A stretch of 5,173 bases of DNA from a bacterium (GTDB taxonomy: Bacteria > Krumholzibacteriota > Krumholzibacteriia > Krumholzibacteriales > Krumholzibacteriaceae): positions 3,670-8,842 of the forward strand of contig JAFNGP010000206.1 of assembly GCA_017885175.1 (NCBI GenBank). Direction: 5' to 3'. Both the position numbers and the translations under genes were made by a program. Below are positions 1-5,173 of this stretch, in pieces (within the stretch, counting starts at the first letter, position 1; every line of letters starts with the position of its first letter). The notes beneath the pieces were generated by a model, which made no database searches, was not told the origin of the DNA, and was given only the letters and a program-made list of their open reading frames with translations.

Positions 1-1
1 G

Positions 2-523
2 ATCGCCCTCGAGGCGGGGATCGCGGGAGGCGCCGACGTGATCCTCATTCCCGAGATTCCCTTCGACCTCGGAAAAATCTGCGATCACATCGAGAAGCGC
101 AAGCGGACGGGAAGCCGCTTCAGCATCGTCGTCGTGGCCGAGGGGGCGAGCCCCGCGAGCGGCGAGAAGATCTACGAGAAGCAGCCCGGCGCGGACGGCA
201 CCCCCGGGCGTCTCGGCGGGATCGGAAAATGGGTCGCGGACAAGATCTCTCTCTGCACGAGCCTCGAGACACGCGTCGCCGTGCTCGGGCACCTGCAGCG
301 GGGAGGCATGCCGACGACCTTCGACCGGATCCTCGCGACGCGCTTCGGCGTCGAGGTCGTGCATCTCATCGCCGCGGGAAAGTTCGGCCACATGGTGTGT
401 CTCAAGGGGCGGCGGATCGAATCGGTCCCGATCACGGCGGCGATCCACGGGATCAAGCGGGTCGATCCGAAGGGGCAGTTCGTGCGGACCGCCGAGGCGC
501 TCGGGATCGAGCTCGGGCGGTGA
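2..523 (+). CDS. pfkA: 6-phosphofructokinase, C-terminal part (5' end outside window)
   Basis: This is the last 173 residues of a phosphofructokinase, the cytoplasmic glycolytic enzyme that phosphorylates fructose 6-phosphate to fructose 1,6-bisphosphate. The frame is open from base 2, so the start lies to the left. Seen directly: GIAGGADVILIPEIPF near the left edge, the family's sugar-phosphate-binding GGADxxLIPE region, and then RVAVLGHLQRGGMPTTFDR (about 272-330). The latter matches the classical PFK signature R-x4-G-H-x-Q-R-G-G-x5-D-R, whose Arg and His contact fructose 6-phosphate in characterised enzymes. The tail, with KFGHMVCLKGRRIESVPI, is also typical. The residues that distinguish ATP-dependent from pyrophosphate-dependent enzymes lie upstream, so the phosphoryl donor cannot be decided here. 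Codons end overwhelmingly in G or C, more strongly than in the central operon. The gene ends in TGA at 521-523, followed by a GC-rich hairpin. Confidence 0.95.
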   Translation: MALEAGIAGGADVILIPEIPFDLGKICDHIEKRKRTGSRFSIVVVAEGASPASGEKIYEKQPGADGTPGRLGGIGKWVADKISLCTSLETRVAVLGHLQRGGMPTTFDRILATRFGVEVVHLIAAGKFGHMVCLKGRRIESVPITAAIHGIKRVDPKGQFVRTAEALGIELGR

Positions 524-551
524 TACGCGGGTCCTGCCGCTGATTCTACCC

Positions 552-594
552 CCCCGCGTGCTCGCTCGCACCGCGAGCTGCGCGCCACGCGGGG
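552..594. terminator. Nested GC-rich hairpin after pfk
   Basis: A perfect 9-base inverted repeat (CCCCGCGTG at 552-560, CACGCGGGG at 586-594) encloses a second stem (CTCGC 561-565, GCGAG 573-577, 7-base loop). It begins 28 bases after the pfk stop codon. No T-run follows, so it is not a classical intrinsic terminator. It could still stabilise the 3' end or mark the end of the transcript. A further GC palindrome, GCCGGGG-A-CCCCGGC, lies at 627-641. The terminator role is inferred; the symmetry is seen. Confidence 0.4.
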
Positions 595-669
595 ACCCCA
601 TCAGCGTCACCCGCTACATGTGCTCGGCCGGGGACCCCGGCGCCACAACTCGCGCAGCCCGAAACATCT

Positions 670-704
670 TTGAGTTTTCTAAAGTGGCGGTTTAGAATTC
701 TCAA
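670..704. repeat. A/T-rich imperfect inverted repeat
   Basis: Fourteen-base arms at 670-683 and 691-704 pair at 12 of 14 positions around a 7-base GTGGCGG loop. The arms are A/T-rich inside a G/C-rich neighbourhood. The sequence has neither an RBS nor a T-run that would mark it as a simple terminator. It could be an end of a vanished insertion element or a transcript 3' structure. A 22-codon, very charged open frame (767-701, minus strand) runs into it but has no proper ribosome binding site. Confidence 0.45.
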
Positions 705-772
705 CCCGTCGTCTTCAATTCTTTCTCGGGTTCCTTGTCCTTGTCAGGCGCTTTTCTCTCTCTGTCCATCCT

Positions 773-861
773 ATTGGAGGCTCTGCGACTGAGTTCGGAG
801 CGAGCGTGTCAGTGCCACTTCACGCCATCTTGATCTTGGCGACGTCCTCGAGGGTGAGCTC
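773..861. repeat. Direct repeat copy 1: acyl-CoA synthetase 3' end
   Basis: This 89-base stretch aligns with 4883-4969 in the same orientation, at roughly 80-85 % identity by eye with a 2-base length difference. It covers the last 13 or so codons of the acyl-CoA synthetase reading frame (minus strand, ending [10 protein letters not shown]) and about 45 bases after the stop. The similarity stops abruptly just left of 773 and just right of 861. The stop codon is TGA here and TAG in the other copy. Confidence 0.85.
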
Positions 862-969
862 CGTGCCCTGAACGCCGGGGGCGCGCGGAAATAAGACGAG
901 CATCGATAGAAGGATGCCCGAGGTCTTCATGATCGATTGTATTCGAATCGCGGCGCGGCCCACCTGCAT
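820..969 (-). CDS. Short signal-peptide-like ORF fused to acyl-CoA synthetase tail (chimeric or truncated gene)
   Basis: This is a 49-residue open frame on the minus strand, from ATG at 967-969 to TGA at 820-822. A strong Shine-Dalgarno AGGAG (976-980 on the + strand complement) lies 6 bases before the ATG. The N-terminus has basic residues (MQVGRAAIRIQSIMK), then a hydrophobic core (ILLSMLVLF), then PRAPGVQG, which resembles an export signal with cleavage near VQG/T. The remainder, [14 protein letters not shown], is nearly identical to the C-terminus of the acyl-CoA synthetase at 4928-5173, also at DNA level from 861 leftwards. The simplest reading is that the 5' end of a secreted-protein gene has been joined to the 3' end of an acyl-CoA synthetase copy. 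I recall secreted bacterial proteins that start their mature part with a similar LTLEDVxKMxxAGVS motif, which would supply a junction homology. That recollection is untested. It may be a dead remnant or a small expressed peptide. Confidence 0.45.
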   Translation of the reverse strand: MQVGRAAIRIQSIMKTSGILLSMLVLFPRAPGVQGTELTLEDVAKIKMA

Positions 970-975
970 CGTGTT

Positions 976-980
976 CTCCT
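976..980 (-). promoter_or_regulatory. Strong Shine-Dalgarno for the 49-residue ORF
   Basis: AGGAG on the minus strand, 6 bases before the ATG at 967-969. Its quality and spacing are the main reason to take this short frame seriously and to prefer the outer ATG over the internal one at 928-930, which has no such motif. Confidence 0.55.
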
Positions 981-1641
981 CGATTCCCTGTCGGCGAGAA
1001 CTACTAGGTGTAATACCTTATTCCTATGGCAATTTTTTCAGCGATTTGCACGAAATATCGTCAGGTCGAATCGCCGGACTGCCTTCACAAATCGAGCTTG
1101 GGTTCGGCCATCGTCGGAATTTCTCGGCTTTTTTAGGGCCGTGCCGCCGGATTGCATCCCGGCATCCTCGTGCCCGAACGAACCGTGGATTTCAACCTGA
1201 TGAAAGAATCTGGGAACGGCTTTCATGCTTCCACGGAAACCCCGGCGGAGCCGCAACCCGTGTTTCTCGCATGAAGGAACGCGGTTAGGAACGCTACGCG
1301 CCGTTCTGAGCGCGCCTCTCGCATCCGGTCCCGGGGGTTTTCGCACCAATTCATCGAACGTGGGCCTCGCTTCGCCGCCGTGGTCGAGCGCATCGAAGCC
1401 GTAGATATCGAAACGGCAAAGACTCGCGGGCGGGGGATCGAAACCGGGCCGCCCGGAAAAGCGCGCGCTCCGTGCCAGACGCTTGAGGAGCGGCCCCGAT
1501 CGATCGACTCGAGACCGAAAGGTTCGCGACAAGCGTGGGGGCCGCCGTCGAAGATGATCGACCCGCCCGCCGCGGAATGGGGCATTTATGGCATCGCCGT
1601 TGCGAAGAGAACTTCCGCTGTTGGCCGCCGATGGCCGGAAA

Positions 1642-1644
1642 GGA
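1642..1644 (+). promoter_or_regulatory. Ribosome binding site deciding the start of the membrane protein
   Basis: AAAGGA (core GGA 1642-1644) lies 6 bases before the ATG at 1651. The frame is open further left, with another ATG at 1588. That one has poorer spacing and would add 21 residues unlike a signal or membrane segment, so 1651 is preferred. Confidence 0.6.
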
Positions 1645-1650
1645 ACTCGA

Positions 1651-2277
1651 ATGAAGAAGAGAAATATCTCGGAGGCGATCGGAATGCTTGTCTCATTGGG
1701 CGGGGCGCTTGCCATGGCGGGCTGGCTCCTCGATATCGAGGCGGTGAAGAGCATTCGGCCCGGCTGGGAATCGATGAAGCTCTTTACGGCGCTTTCGTTC
1801 TTTCTTTACGGTATCACGCTGAGCTTTATCGCTCGCTTCAGGAAGAAAGAGAGCCAGCTCGCCATCATCGCCATTCCCATACTGAGCATGATGCTTCTCC
1901 TTCTCATGGCGAGCCTGCTCGCTTCCGCGGTAATCAGCGCACGTATCGACAGCAATGAGATGCTGATGAGATTTTCGGCGCCGGGCCCCGCAATCGCCGA
2001 TTGGGGAATGCCGTCCCTCGGCACGATGATAGGTTTTATTCTGCTGGCCCTTTCGGGATTTCTGACGACCATGAATATCCGGAGCTTGCACAGGGCGCCG
2101 GTCGTCTTCGGAGCGACGGTAGCCGCCATCGGAGCGCTGGCGATTCTGGGCTATGGGATCGATCGCTCCTGGCTCTATTTCGCGGTTCCGGGCAAGTTCG
2201 ACGCCTTGCCGATACACGCCGCGATGCTTTTTATACTATCCGGGACAGGGATGGTCCTGGCGGGAAGAGGCAGGTAA
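1651..2277 (+). CDS. Stand-alone six-helix membrane sensor module
   Basis: A 208-residue integral inner-membrane protein starting MKKRNISEAIG. Six hydrophobic segments are visible at about residues 10-26, 44-61, 70-95, 122-140, 150-170 and 186-204. GWLLDIEAVKSIRPGWESMK (24-43) followed by TALSFFLYG (46-54) matches a pattern I know from the N-terminal membrane regions of many PAS, histidine kinase and GGDEF proteins (GWxxDIxxLKSIxPGxxxMKxNTALxFxLxG). That region typically carries three related Met/His-x-Thr-Ala-Leu-x-Phe-type helices. Here they correspond to 41-59, 119-138 and 185-205 (LPIHAAMLFILSGTGMVLAG). No cytoplasmic signalling domain follows, so the protein ends where the fused versions continue. 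It stops 3 bases before the histidine kinase and certainly shares its transcript. The likely role, inferred, is a membrane-embedded sensor or stabilising partner of that kinase. Ligand unknown. The family resemblance is from memory, without a search. Confidence 0.8.
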   Translation: MKKRNISEAIGMLVSLGGALAMAGWLLDIEAVKSIRPGWESMKLFTALSFFLYGITLSFIARFRKKESQLAIIAIPILSMMLLLLMASLLASAVISARIDSNEMLMRFSAPGPAIADWGMPSLGTMIGFILLALSGFLTTMNIRSLHRAPVVFGATVAAIGALAILGYGIDRSWLYFAVPGKFDALPIHAAMLFILSGTGMVLAGRGR

Positions 2278-2280
2278 CGC

Positions 2281-4557
2281 ATGCACATCCAGCGCAAATT
2301 GCTCATCGTACTGCTGGCTATCAGCTTCATACCGGCGACGTTCGTGAGCTATGCCTTGTTCTACAGCGCCCGGGATCTGCTGGAAAGAGCGATCCTTTCC
2401 AACCTCGCTTCGGCTGCCGACGGGACGAGGATACGAATCGAGGAATATCTTTCCGAAAGGAACAACGACCTGTTCATCATGGGGCACCTTGACGTGGTCA
2501 GGAAAGCCCTTCCCGCGCTGAATCGATTCTACAAGGACCGGTCGAGCCCTGCCTATAGAGATGCCGAGAAAGCGGTCGATCTCCAGCTTGCGGAGATTCA
2601 GCACATTCTCAAGTACGTCGACATCGTGCTTACGAGCACGGAAGGCAGAATCATCTACGCCTATGCTCCGGACCGCAAGCTCGACGTAGGCGCCCTCATA
2701 CAGAACAGAGACGCCGTCTCCCGGCAGGCGCAAGCCGGCGTATACATCGGCGACATTCACGAAACCGCCTGTCAAGATCGCACCTACGCCATGTTTCTGG
2801 CGGCCCCAATGAATGGAGGAAACGGCACGGCCCTCGGGCTGATCCGGCTCGAATTGGACATGCGCCCGATCTACGAAATTCTGGCAAGCGTTCCTTTCAC
2901 CACGCGCACCTTGGAGGTCCTGCTCGCCCAAAGAATATCGGGCGACACGATTCTATTCATCAGTCCTTTGAAATACGCTCCGGGCACCTTGCTGAAGAAG
3001 AAGGTACGAATCGGCTCGAACGAGGGCCTGCCGGCCCAGAAGGCGACGTCGGGAGAAAACGGCTCGGGGCTGAGCGTCGACTACCGCGGCGTGCGAGTCC
3101 TTTCCAGCTGGCAACCGATTCCGTCGACCGGATGGGGGCTGGTAGCGAAGCTCGACTTCCAAGAGGCGTTGAAACCGATCGCCCGGCTCAGAACTCAGTT
3201 GATCATTATGGTCCTGGCGATCGTTTGCTCCTCGATCATGACGGCCCTTTCGATAGCCAAGTCCATTTCCCAGCCCATTCACGAGCTGCATAGTGGCGTC
3301 GAGATGATCGAAAACGGAAACTGGGACTTTGCGATACGCACCGAAACGAGGGACGAGATCGGGCAGCTGTCGCGGGCGTTCGACGACATGGTTGTGAATT
3401 TCCGCAAGACCACCGTCTCGAAGGATTATCTCGATTGTATCATGGCAAGCATGGCCGATAGCCTGATCGTCATCGATCCCGAGGAGAAGATCATCACCGT
3501 CAATGCGGCGACATACGCCCTTCTGGGCTATAAAGAAGAGGATTTGATCGGAAAGGACATAGGGGTCCTCATTCCGGAGGAGAGAATCCCCTTCGGAAGC
3601 GAGGGAATCCTGAAATCTCTCAATGGGGGAACCTTCCGGAACTACGAGACGAGCTACAAAGCCAAGGACGCGCGATTGATTCCCGTCATCATAAGCGGGG
3701 GGGTATTCAAGAAGATAGCTTGTCCGGACGGATTGCCGAAGGACGGCTGCCGCCTATTCATGCAAAGAGGCGAGCATTGCCATAAGTATCTGGGAGCGGT
3801 CTGGGTAGCCAAGGATATCACCGAGCGCAAGCGCGCGGAGGGGACGCTCGCGGAGACCGCGAAAGCGAAATCGGATTTTGCCTCGGCTGTTTCCCATGAG
3901 CTCAGAACGCCTCTGACCGCCATCAAACAGGGGATCAGCATCGTTCTGGACGGCATGGCGGGGGCCATCAACGGGGACCAGAAAGAATTCCTGAGCCTGG
4001 CCAAGAGAAACGTGGACAGGCTCAACAGGTTGATCAACGACGTCCTGGATATTCAGAAATCCGAAGCGCGGAAAATGGAATCGAATATTCAAGAGAACGA
4101 CATCAACGAATTGGCCGCCGAGGTTCATAGCACCATGGCGCCGCTGGCGGACAAGAAGAACCTGGAGCTGACCCTTCAGCTCGAGGAAGGCCTGCCGAAG
4201 GTGAGATGCGACCGCGACAGAATCGTTCAGGTGCTGATGAACCTGGTGAACAACGCGATCAAATTTACGGAGAAGGGCGGTATCGTCATCGCCTCGAGCC
4301 GCGGGGAAAATATCATCCGGGTCTGCGTTAAAGATACCGGGGCGGGGATCAAGGAAGAGGACATGGAAAGACTCTTCCGGCCGTTCGAGCAGTTGGAAGA
4401 ATCCGCGGATAAGACGTCCGGCGCCACGGGTCTGGGCCTGGCGATTTCCAAGAGCATCATCGACAAGCACCGGGGCAAAATCTGGGCGGAATCGGAATTC
4501 GGCAAAGGCTCGACCTTCTGCTTCATTCTTCCTGTCAAGGAAAAGAGAGCTTCCTGA
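2281..4557 (+). CDS. Membrane sensor histidine kinase (Cache-HAMP-PAS-HisKA-HATPase)
   Basis: A 758-residue two-component sensor kinase. Domains in order: TM1 (about 7-28), then a periplasmic double-Cache-like sensor (about 35-300). The sensor contains YVDIVLTSTEGRIIYAY from 112 and SWQPIPSTGWGLVAKLD (276-292), both typical of Cache ligand-binding domains. TM2 follows (307-326), then HAMP (about 327-380, with P332 and DEIGQLSRAFDDM from 358). A PAS domain runs from about 382 to 521, ending DITERKRAEG (512-521). HisKA carries the phospho-acceptor H539 in SHELRTPL. The HATPase has the N-box NLVNNAIKFT (654-663), the G1 box DTGAGI (D685) and the G2 box GATGLGLAIS (714-723). All catalytic boxes are intact, so the enzyme should autophosphorylate. 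There is no receiver domain, and no response regulator gene is in the window, so its partner is elsewhere. The ATG is 3 bases after the upstream stop, and its Shine-Dalgarno GCAGG (2270-2274) lies in the end of that gene, which suggests translational coupling. A Cys/His cluster interrupts the PAS domain. The signal sensed is not predictable. Confidence 0.95.
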   Translation: MHIQRKLLIVLLAISFIPATFVSYALFYSARDLLERAILSNLASAADGTRIRIEEYLSERNNDLFIMGHLDVVRKALPALNRFYKDRSSPAYRDAEKAVDLQLAEIQHILKYVDIVLTSTEGRIIYAYAPDRKLDVGALIQNRDAVSRQAQAGVYIGDIHETACQDRTYAMFLAAPMNGGNGTALGLIRLELDMRPIYEILASVPFTTRTLEVLLAQRISGDTILFISPLKYAPGTLLKKKVRIGSNEGLPAQKATSGENGSGLSVDYRGVRVLSSWQPIPSTGWGLVAKLDFQEALKPIARLRTQLIIMVLAIVCSSIMTALSIAKSISQPIHELHSGVEMIENGNWDFAIRTETRDEIGQLSRAFDDMVVNFRKTTVSKDYLDCIMASMADSLIVIDPEEKIITVNAATYALLGYKEEDLIGKDIGVLIPEERIPFGSEGILKSLNGGTFRNYETSYKAKDARLIPVIISGGVFKKIACPDGLPKDGCRLFMQRGEHCHKYLGAVWVAKDITERKRAEGTLAETAKAKSDFASAVSHELRTPLTAIKQGISIVLDGMAGAINGDQKEFLSLAKRNVDRLNRLINDVLDIQKSEARKMESNIQENDINELAAEVHSTMAPLADKKNLELTLQLEEGLPKVRCDRDRIVQVLMNLVNNAIKFTEKGGIVIASSRGENIIRVCVKDTGAGIKEEDMERLFRPFEQLEESADKTSGATGLGLAISKSIIDKHRGKIWAESEFGKGSTFCFILPVKEKRAS

Positions 4558-4571
4558 TACGCCGGACAGCG

Positions 4572-4612
4572 GCGGCGCGAACGCCAGCGGTCACCCGCTG
4601 CATTCGCGCCGC
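4572..4612. terminator. Nested GC-rich hairpin after the kinase gene
   Basis: A perfect 10-base inverted repeat (GCGGCGCGAA 4572-4581, TTCGCGCCGC 4603-4612) encloses an inner 6-base stem (CAGCGG 4585-4590, CCGCTG 4595-4600, TCAC loop). It begins 14 bases after the kinase stop and is well placed to end the operon transcript. There is no T-run, so Rho-independent action is doubtful. Its two-level architecture resembles the structure after pfk. Confidence 0.5.
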
Positions 4613-4685
4613 GCGCATTCACCGCATGAATCATAGGAAATTCGATTCCGCGTCAAGATCCTCGCGCGGCCGGTGCGCGGAGTTT

Positions 4686-4709
4686 CCGGCTCACCCGAGA
4701 GGTGACCGG
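4686..4709. repeat. Small hairpin at the end of the transposase remnant
   Basis: CCGG-C-TCACC (4686-4695) pairs with GGTGACCGG (4701-4709) around a CGAGA loop, with a single bulged C. It covers the stop codon of the decayed transposase frame (4691-4693, minus strand). It could be a 3' structure of the element or chance in G/C-rich DNA. Confidence 0.3.
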
Positions 4710-4860
4710 CAGAGCTGGGGCGGAGGATGATAGCGCGGAGGCGGCGTGTCGGCGTGCTTGAACCCGACGTGCCGGAGTATCTTGTCGATAACGCCTTGTT
4801 CGGTGATAAACGAGATGAAAGGGCGGGAGCTCCGCCAGCGCAACCCGCGCCCAGAGGGCG
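4691..4860 (-). pseudogene. IS91-like transposase, C-terminal remnant
   Basis: On the minus strand, from 4819 to the TGA at 4691-4693, the frame reads FISFITEQGVIDKILRHVG and then a Pro-rich tail (HADTPPPRYHPPPQLC). This is the characteristic C-terminus of IS91-family putative transposases. In intact proteins a zinc-ribbon CPxCGG-x-(L/M)-R is followed directly by an I(A/S)FI(T/E)(D/E)PxVIxxILxHLG segment and a Pro-rich end. The zinc-ribbon should lie at about 4822-4860. There the reading is scrambled: Cys-Pro-Arg and Cys-x-Gly-Gly pieces appear in a different frame, which suggests small indels. Nothing of the catalytic HUH/Tyr domain is present, since the acyl-CoA synthetase gene occupies the upstream side. 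The element is dead. Identification rests on motif recall; the boundaries are approximate. Confidence 0.7.
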
Positions 4861-4882
4861 CGGACACGCTCGCGACGAACTC

Positions 4883-4969
4883 ATTGGAGGCTTTGCGACT
4901 GGGTTCGGAACGAGAGTATCCGTGCTCCTACGCCATCTTGATCTTCGCCACGTCCTCGAGCCCGAGCTC
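4883..4969. repeat. Direct repeat copy 2: acyl-CoA synthetase 3' end
   Basis: The in-place copy of the repeat also found at 773-861. It comprises the last 13 codons of the acyl-CoA synthetase gene and about 45 bases after its stop. Left of 4883 the two copies diverge completely: here the sequence runs into IS91-like debris, at copy 1 into the A/T-rich inverted repeat. Confidence 0.85.
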
Positions 4970-5173
4970 GCGAATCGAGATCTCGCGCATCTTGAACTTC
5001 TGGATCTTCCCCGTGACGGTCATCGGGAACTCCGTCACGAACTTCACGTAGCGCGGGATCTTGTAGTGGGCGATCCGTCCCTTGCACCCCTCCTTGATCT
5101 CCTCCTCGGTCGACGACTCCCCCTCCCTGAGCTGGATCCACACGCAGATCTCCTCGCCCATCTTGCGGTCGGG
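4928..5173 (-). CDS. Fatty-acyl-CoA synthetase (AMP-forming), C-terminal part
   Basis: The last 81 residues of an AMP-binding-family acyl-CoA ligase on the minus strand. The start lies beyond the right edge; the stop is TAG at 4928-4930. The frame begins [19 protein letters not shown], the typical region after the hinge. It continues [15 protein letters not shown] and then [11 protein letters not shown], which is the A10 motif (P-x4-G-K). Its invariant lysine (codon 5006-5008) positions the acyl-adenylate in this superfamily. The end [20 protein letters not shown] is typical of medium/long-chain fatty-acid CoA ligases of FadD-like type. The enzyme activates a fatty acid with ATP and CoA through an acyl-AMP intermediate, in the cytoplasm, for degradation or lipid synthesis. 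Chain length cannot be judged from this part. The 3' end is duplicated at 773-861. Confidence 0.93.
   Translation of the reverse strand, partial: PDRKMGEEICVWIQLREGESSTEEEIKEGCKGRIAHYKIPRYVKFVTEFPMTVTGKIQKFKMREISIRELGLEDVAKIKMA

Larger units (their letters stand above)
970..1650. other. Gene-poor stretch between the chimeric ORF and the sensor operon
   Basis: About 680 bases with no convincing gene. Open frames exist on both strands, but none combines a ribosome binding site with a recognisable protein. One minus-strand stretch (about 1338-1415) reads FDIYGFDALDHGGEARPTF with a fair share of G/C third positions. It could be the ghost of a lost gene, though I do not recognise it. At 1000-1075 the base composition turns A/T-rich and includes a small imperfect dyad AGGTGTAATACCT (1006-1018). 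This could hold promoters for the ORF to the left or for the operon to the right. No clear -35/-10 pair with correct spacing could be fixed. Confidence 0.4.

Noticed and set aside
701..769. 22-codon, highly charged minus-strand ORF
   Set aside because: 14 of 22 residues are charged, but it lacks proper ribosome-binding-site spacing and is too short to identify. It may be the tail of something decayed.
914..1288. 124-codon + strand open frame
   Set aside because: It has no ribosome binding site, no recognisable domain and an erratic composition. Its start overlaps the better-supported minus-strand 49-codon ORF.
1588..1650. Alternative upstream start for the membrane protein
   Set aside because: The ATG at 1588 adds 21 residues with no membrane or signal character. 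The ATG at 1651 has the better Shine-Dalgarno and gives the expected N-terminus.
1038..1754. 238-codon minus-strand open frame
   Set aside because: It is Arg/Pro-rich as expected for an antisense frame in G/C-rich DNA and runs into the well-supported membrane protein gene. Only one short stretch looks coding-like, so I mention it under the gene-poor region instead.
4591..4884. 97-codon minus-strand open frame
   Set aside because: The frame that carries the recognisable IS91-like C-terminus is a different one. This one is rich in Ser/Arg/Pro and shows no family features.
1..5173. CRISPR array, tRNA, rRNA, defence or biosynthetic cluster
   Set aside because: No regularly spaced repeats, no cloverleaf or rRNA-like stretches, and no defence or biosynthetic domains were seen on either strand.

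Overview
The window looks like GC-rich DNA from a Gram-negative environmental bacterium. A deltaproteobacterium-like or candidate-phylum soil or sediment lineage would fit, but no marker here fixes the taxonomy. Three confident genes are housekeeping or signalling types. The spaces between them hold remnants of mobile or rearranged DNA.

Left edge (2-523, + strand): the C-terminal part of a 6-phosphofructokinase, with strongly G/C-ending codons. It is followed by a nested GC-rich hairpin (552-594) and an A/T-rich inverted repeat (670-704). From 773 to 861 lies a near-copy of the 3' end of the acyl-CoA synthetase gene found at the right edge. On the minus strand this copy forms the end of a 49-codon ORF (820-969). 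That ORF has an excellent ribosome binding site and a signal-peptide-like N-terminus, so it looks like a chimera. A 680-base stretch without a convincing gene follows (970-1650).

Centre (1651-4557, + strand): a two-gene operon. The first gene encodes a 208-residue, six-helix membrane protein. It resembles the N-terminal membrane module usually fused to PAS, histidine kinase or GGDEF proteins, but here it stands alone. Three bases later comes a 758-residue hybrid-free sensor histidine kinase (TM, periplasmic double-Cache-like domain, TM, HAMP, PAS, HisKA, HATPase). Its PAS domain carries an unusual Cys/His cluster. No response regulator is in the window. The close spacing suggests that the two proteins work together as a split membrane sensor plus kinase.

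Right edge (4558-5173): a second nested GC-rich hairpin (4572-4612), then a decayed C-terminal piece of an IS91-like transposase (minus strand, about 4691-4860). Last is the C-terminal 81 codons of a fatty-acyl-CoA synthetase (minus strand, 4928-5173), whose 3' end is the second copy of the 87-89 base repeat. The operon therefore sits between two direct copies of an acyl-CoA synthetase tail, next to transposase debris and with less G/C-biased codons than pfk. This suggests an inserted or rearranged segment rather than an ancestral gene order.
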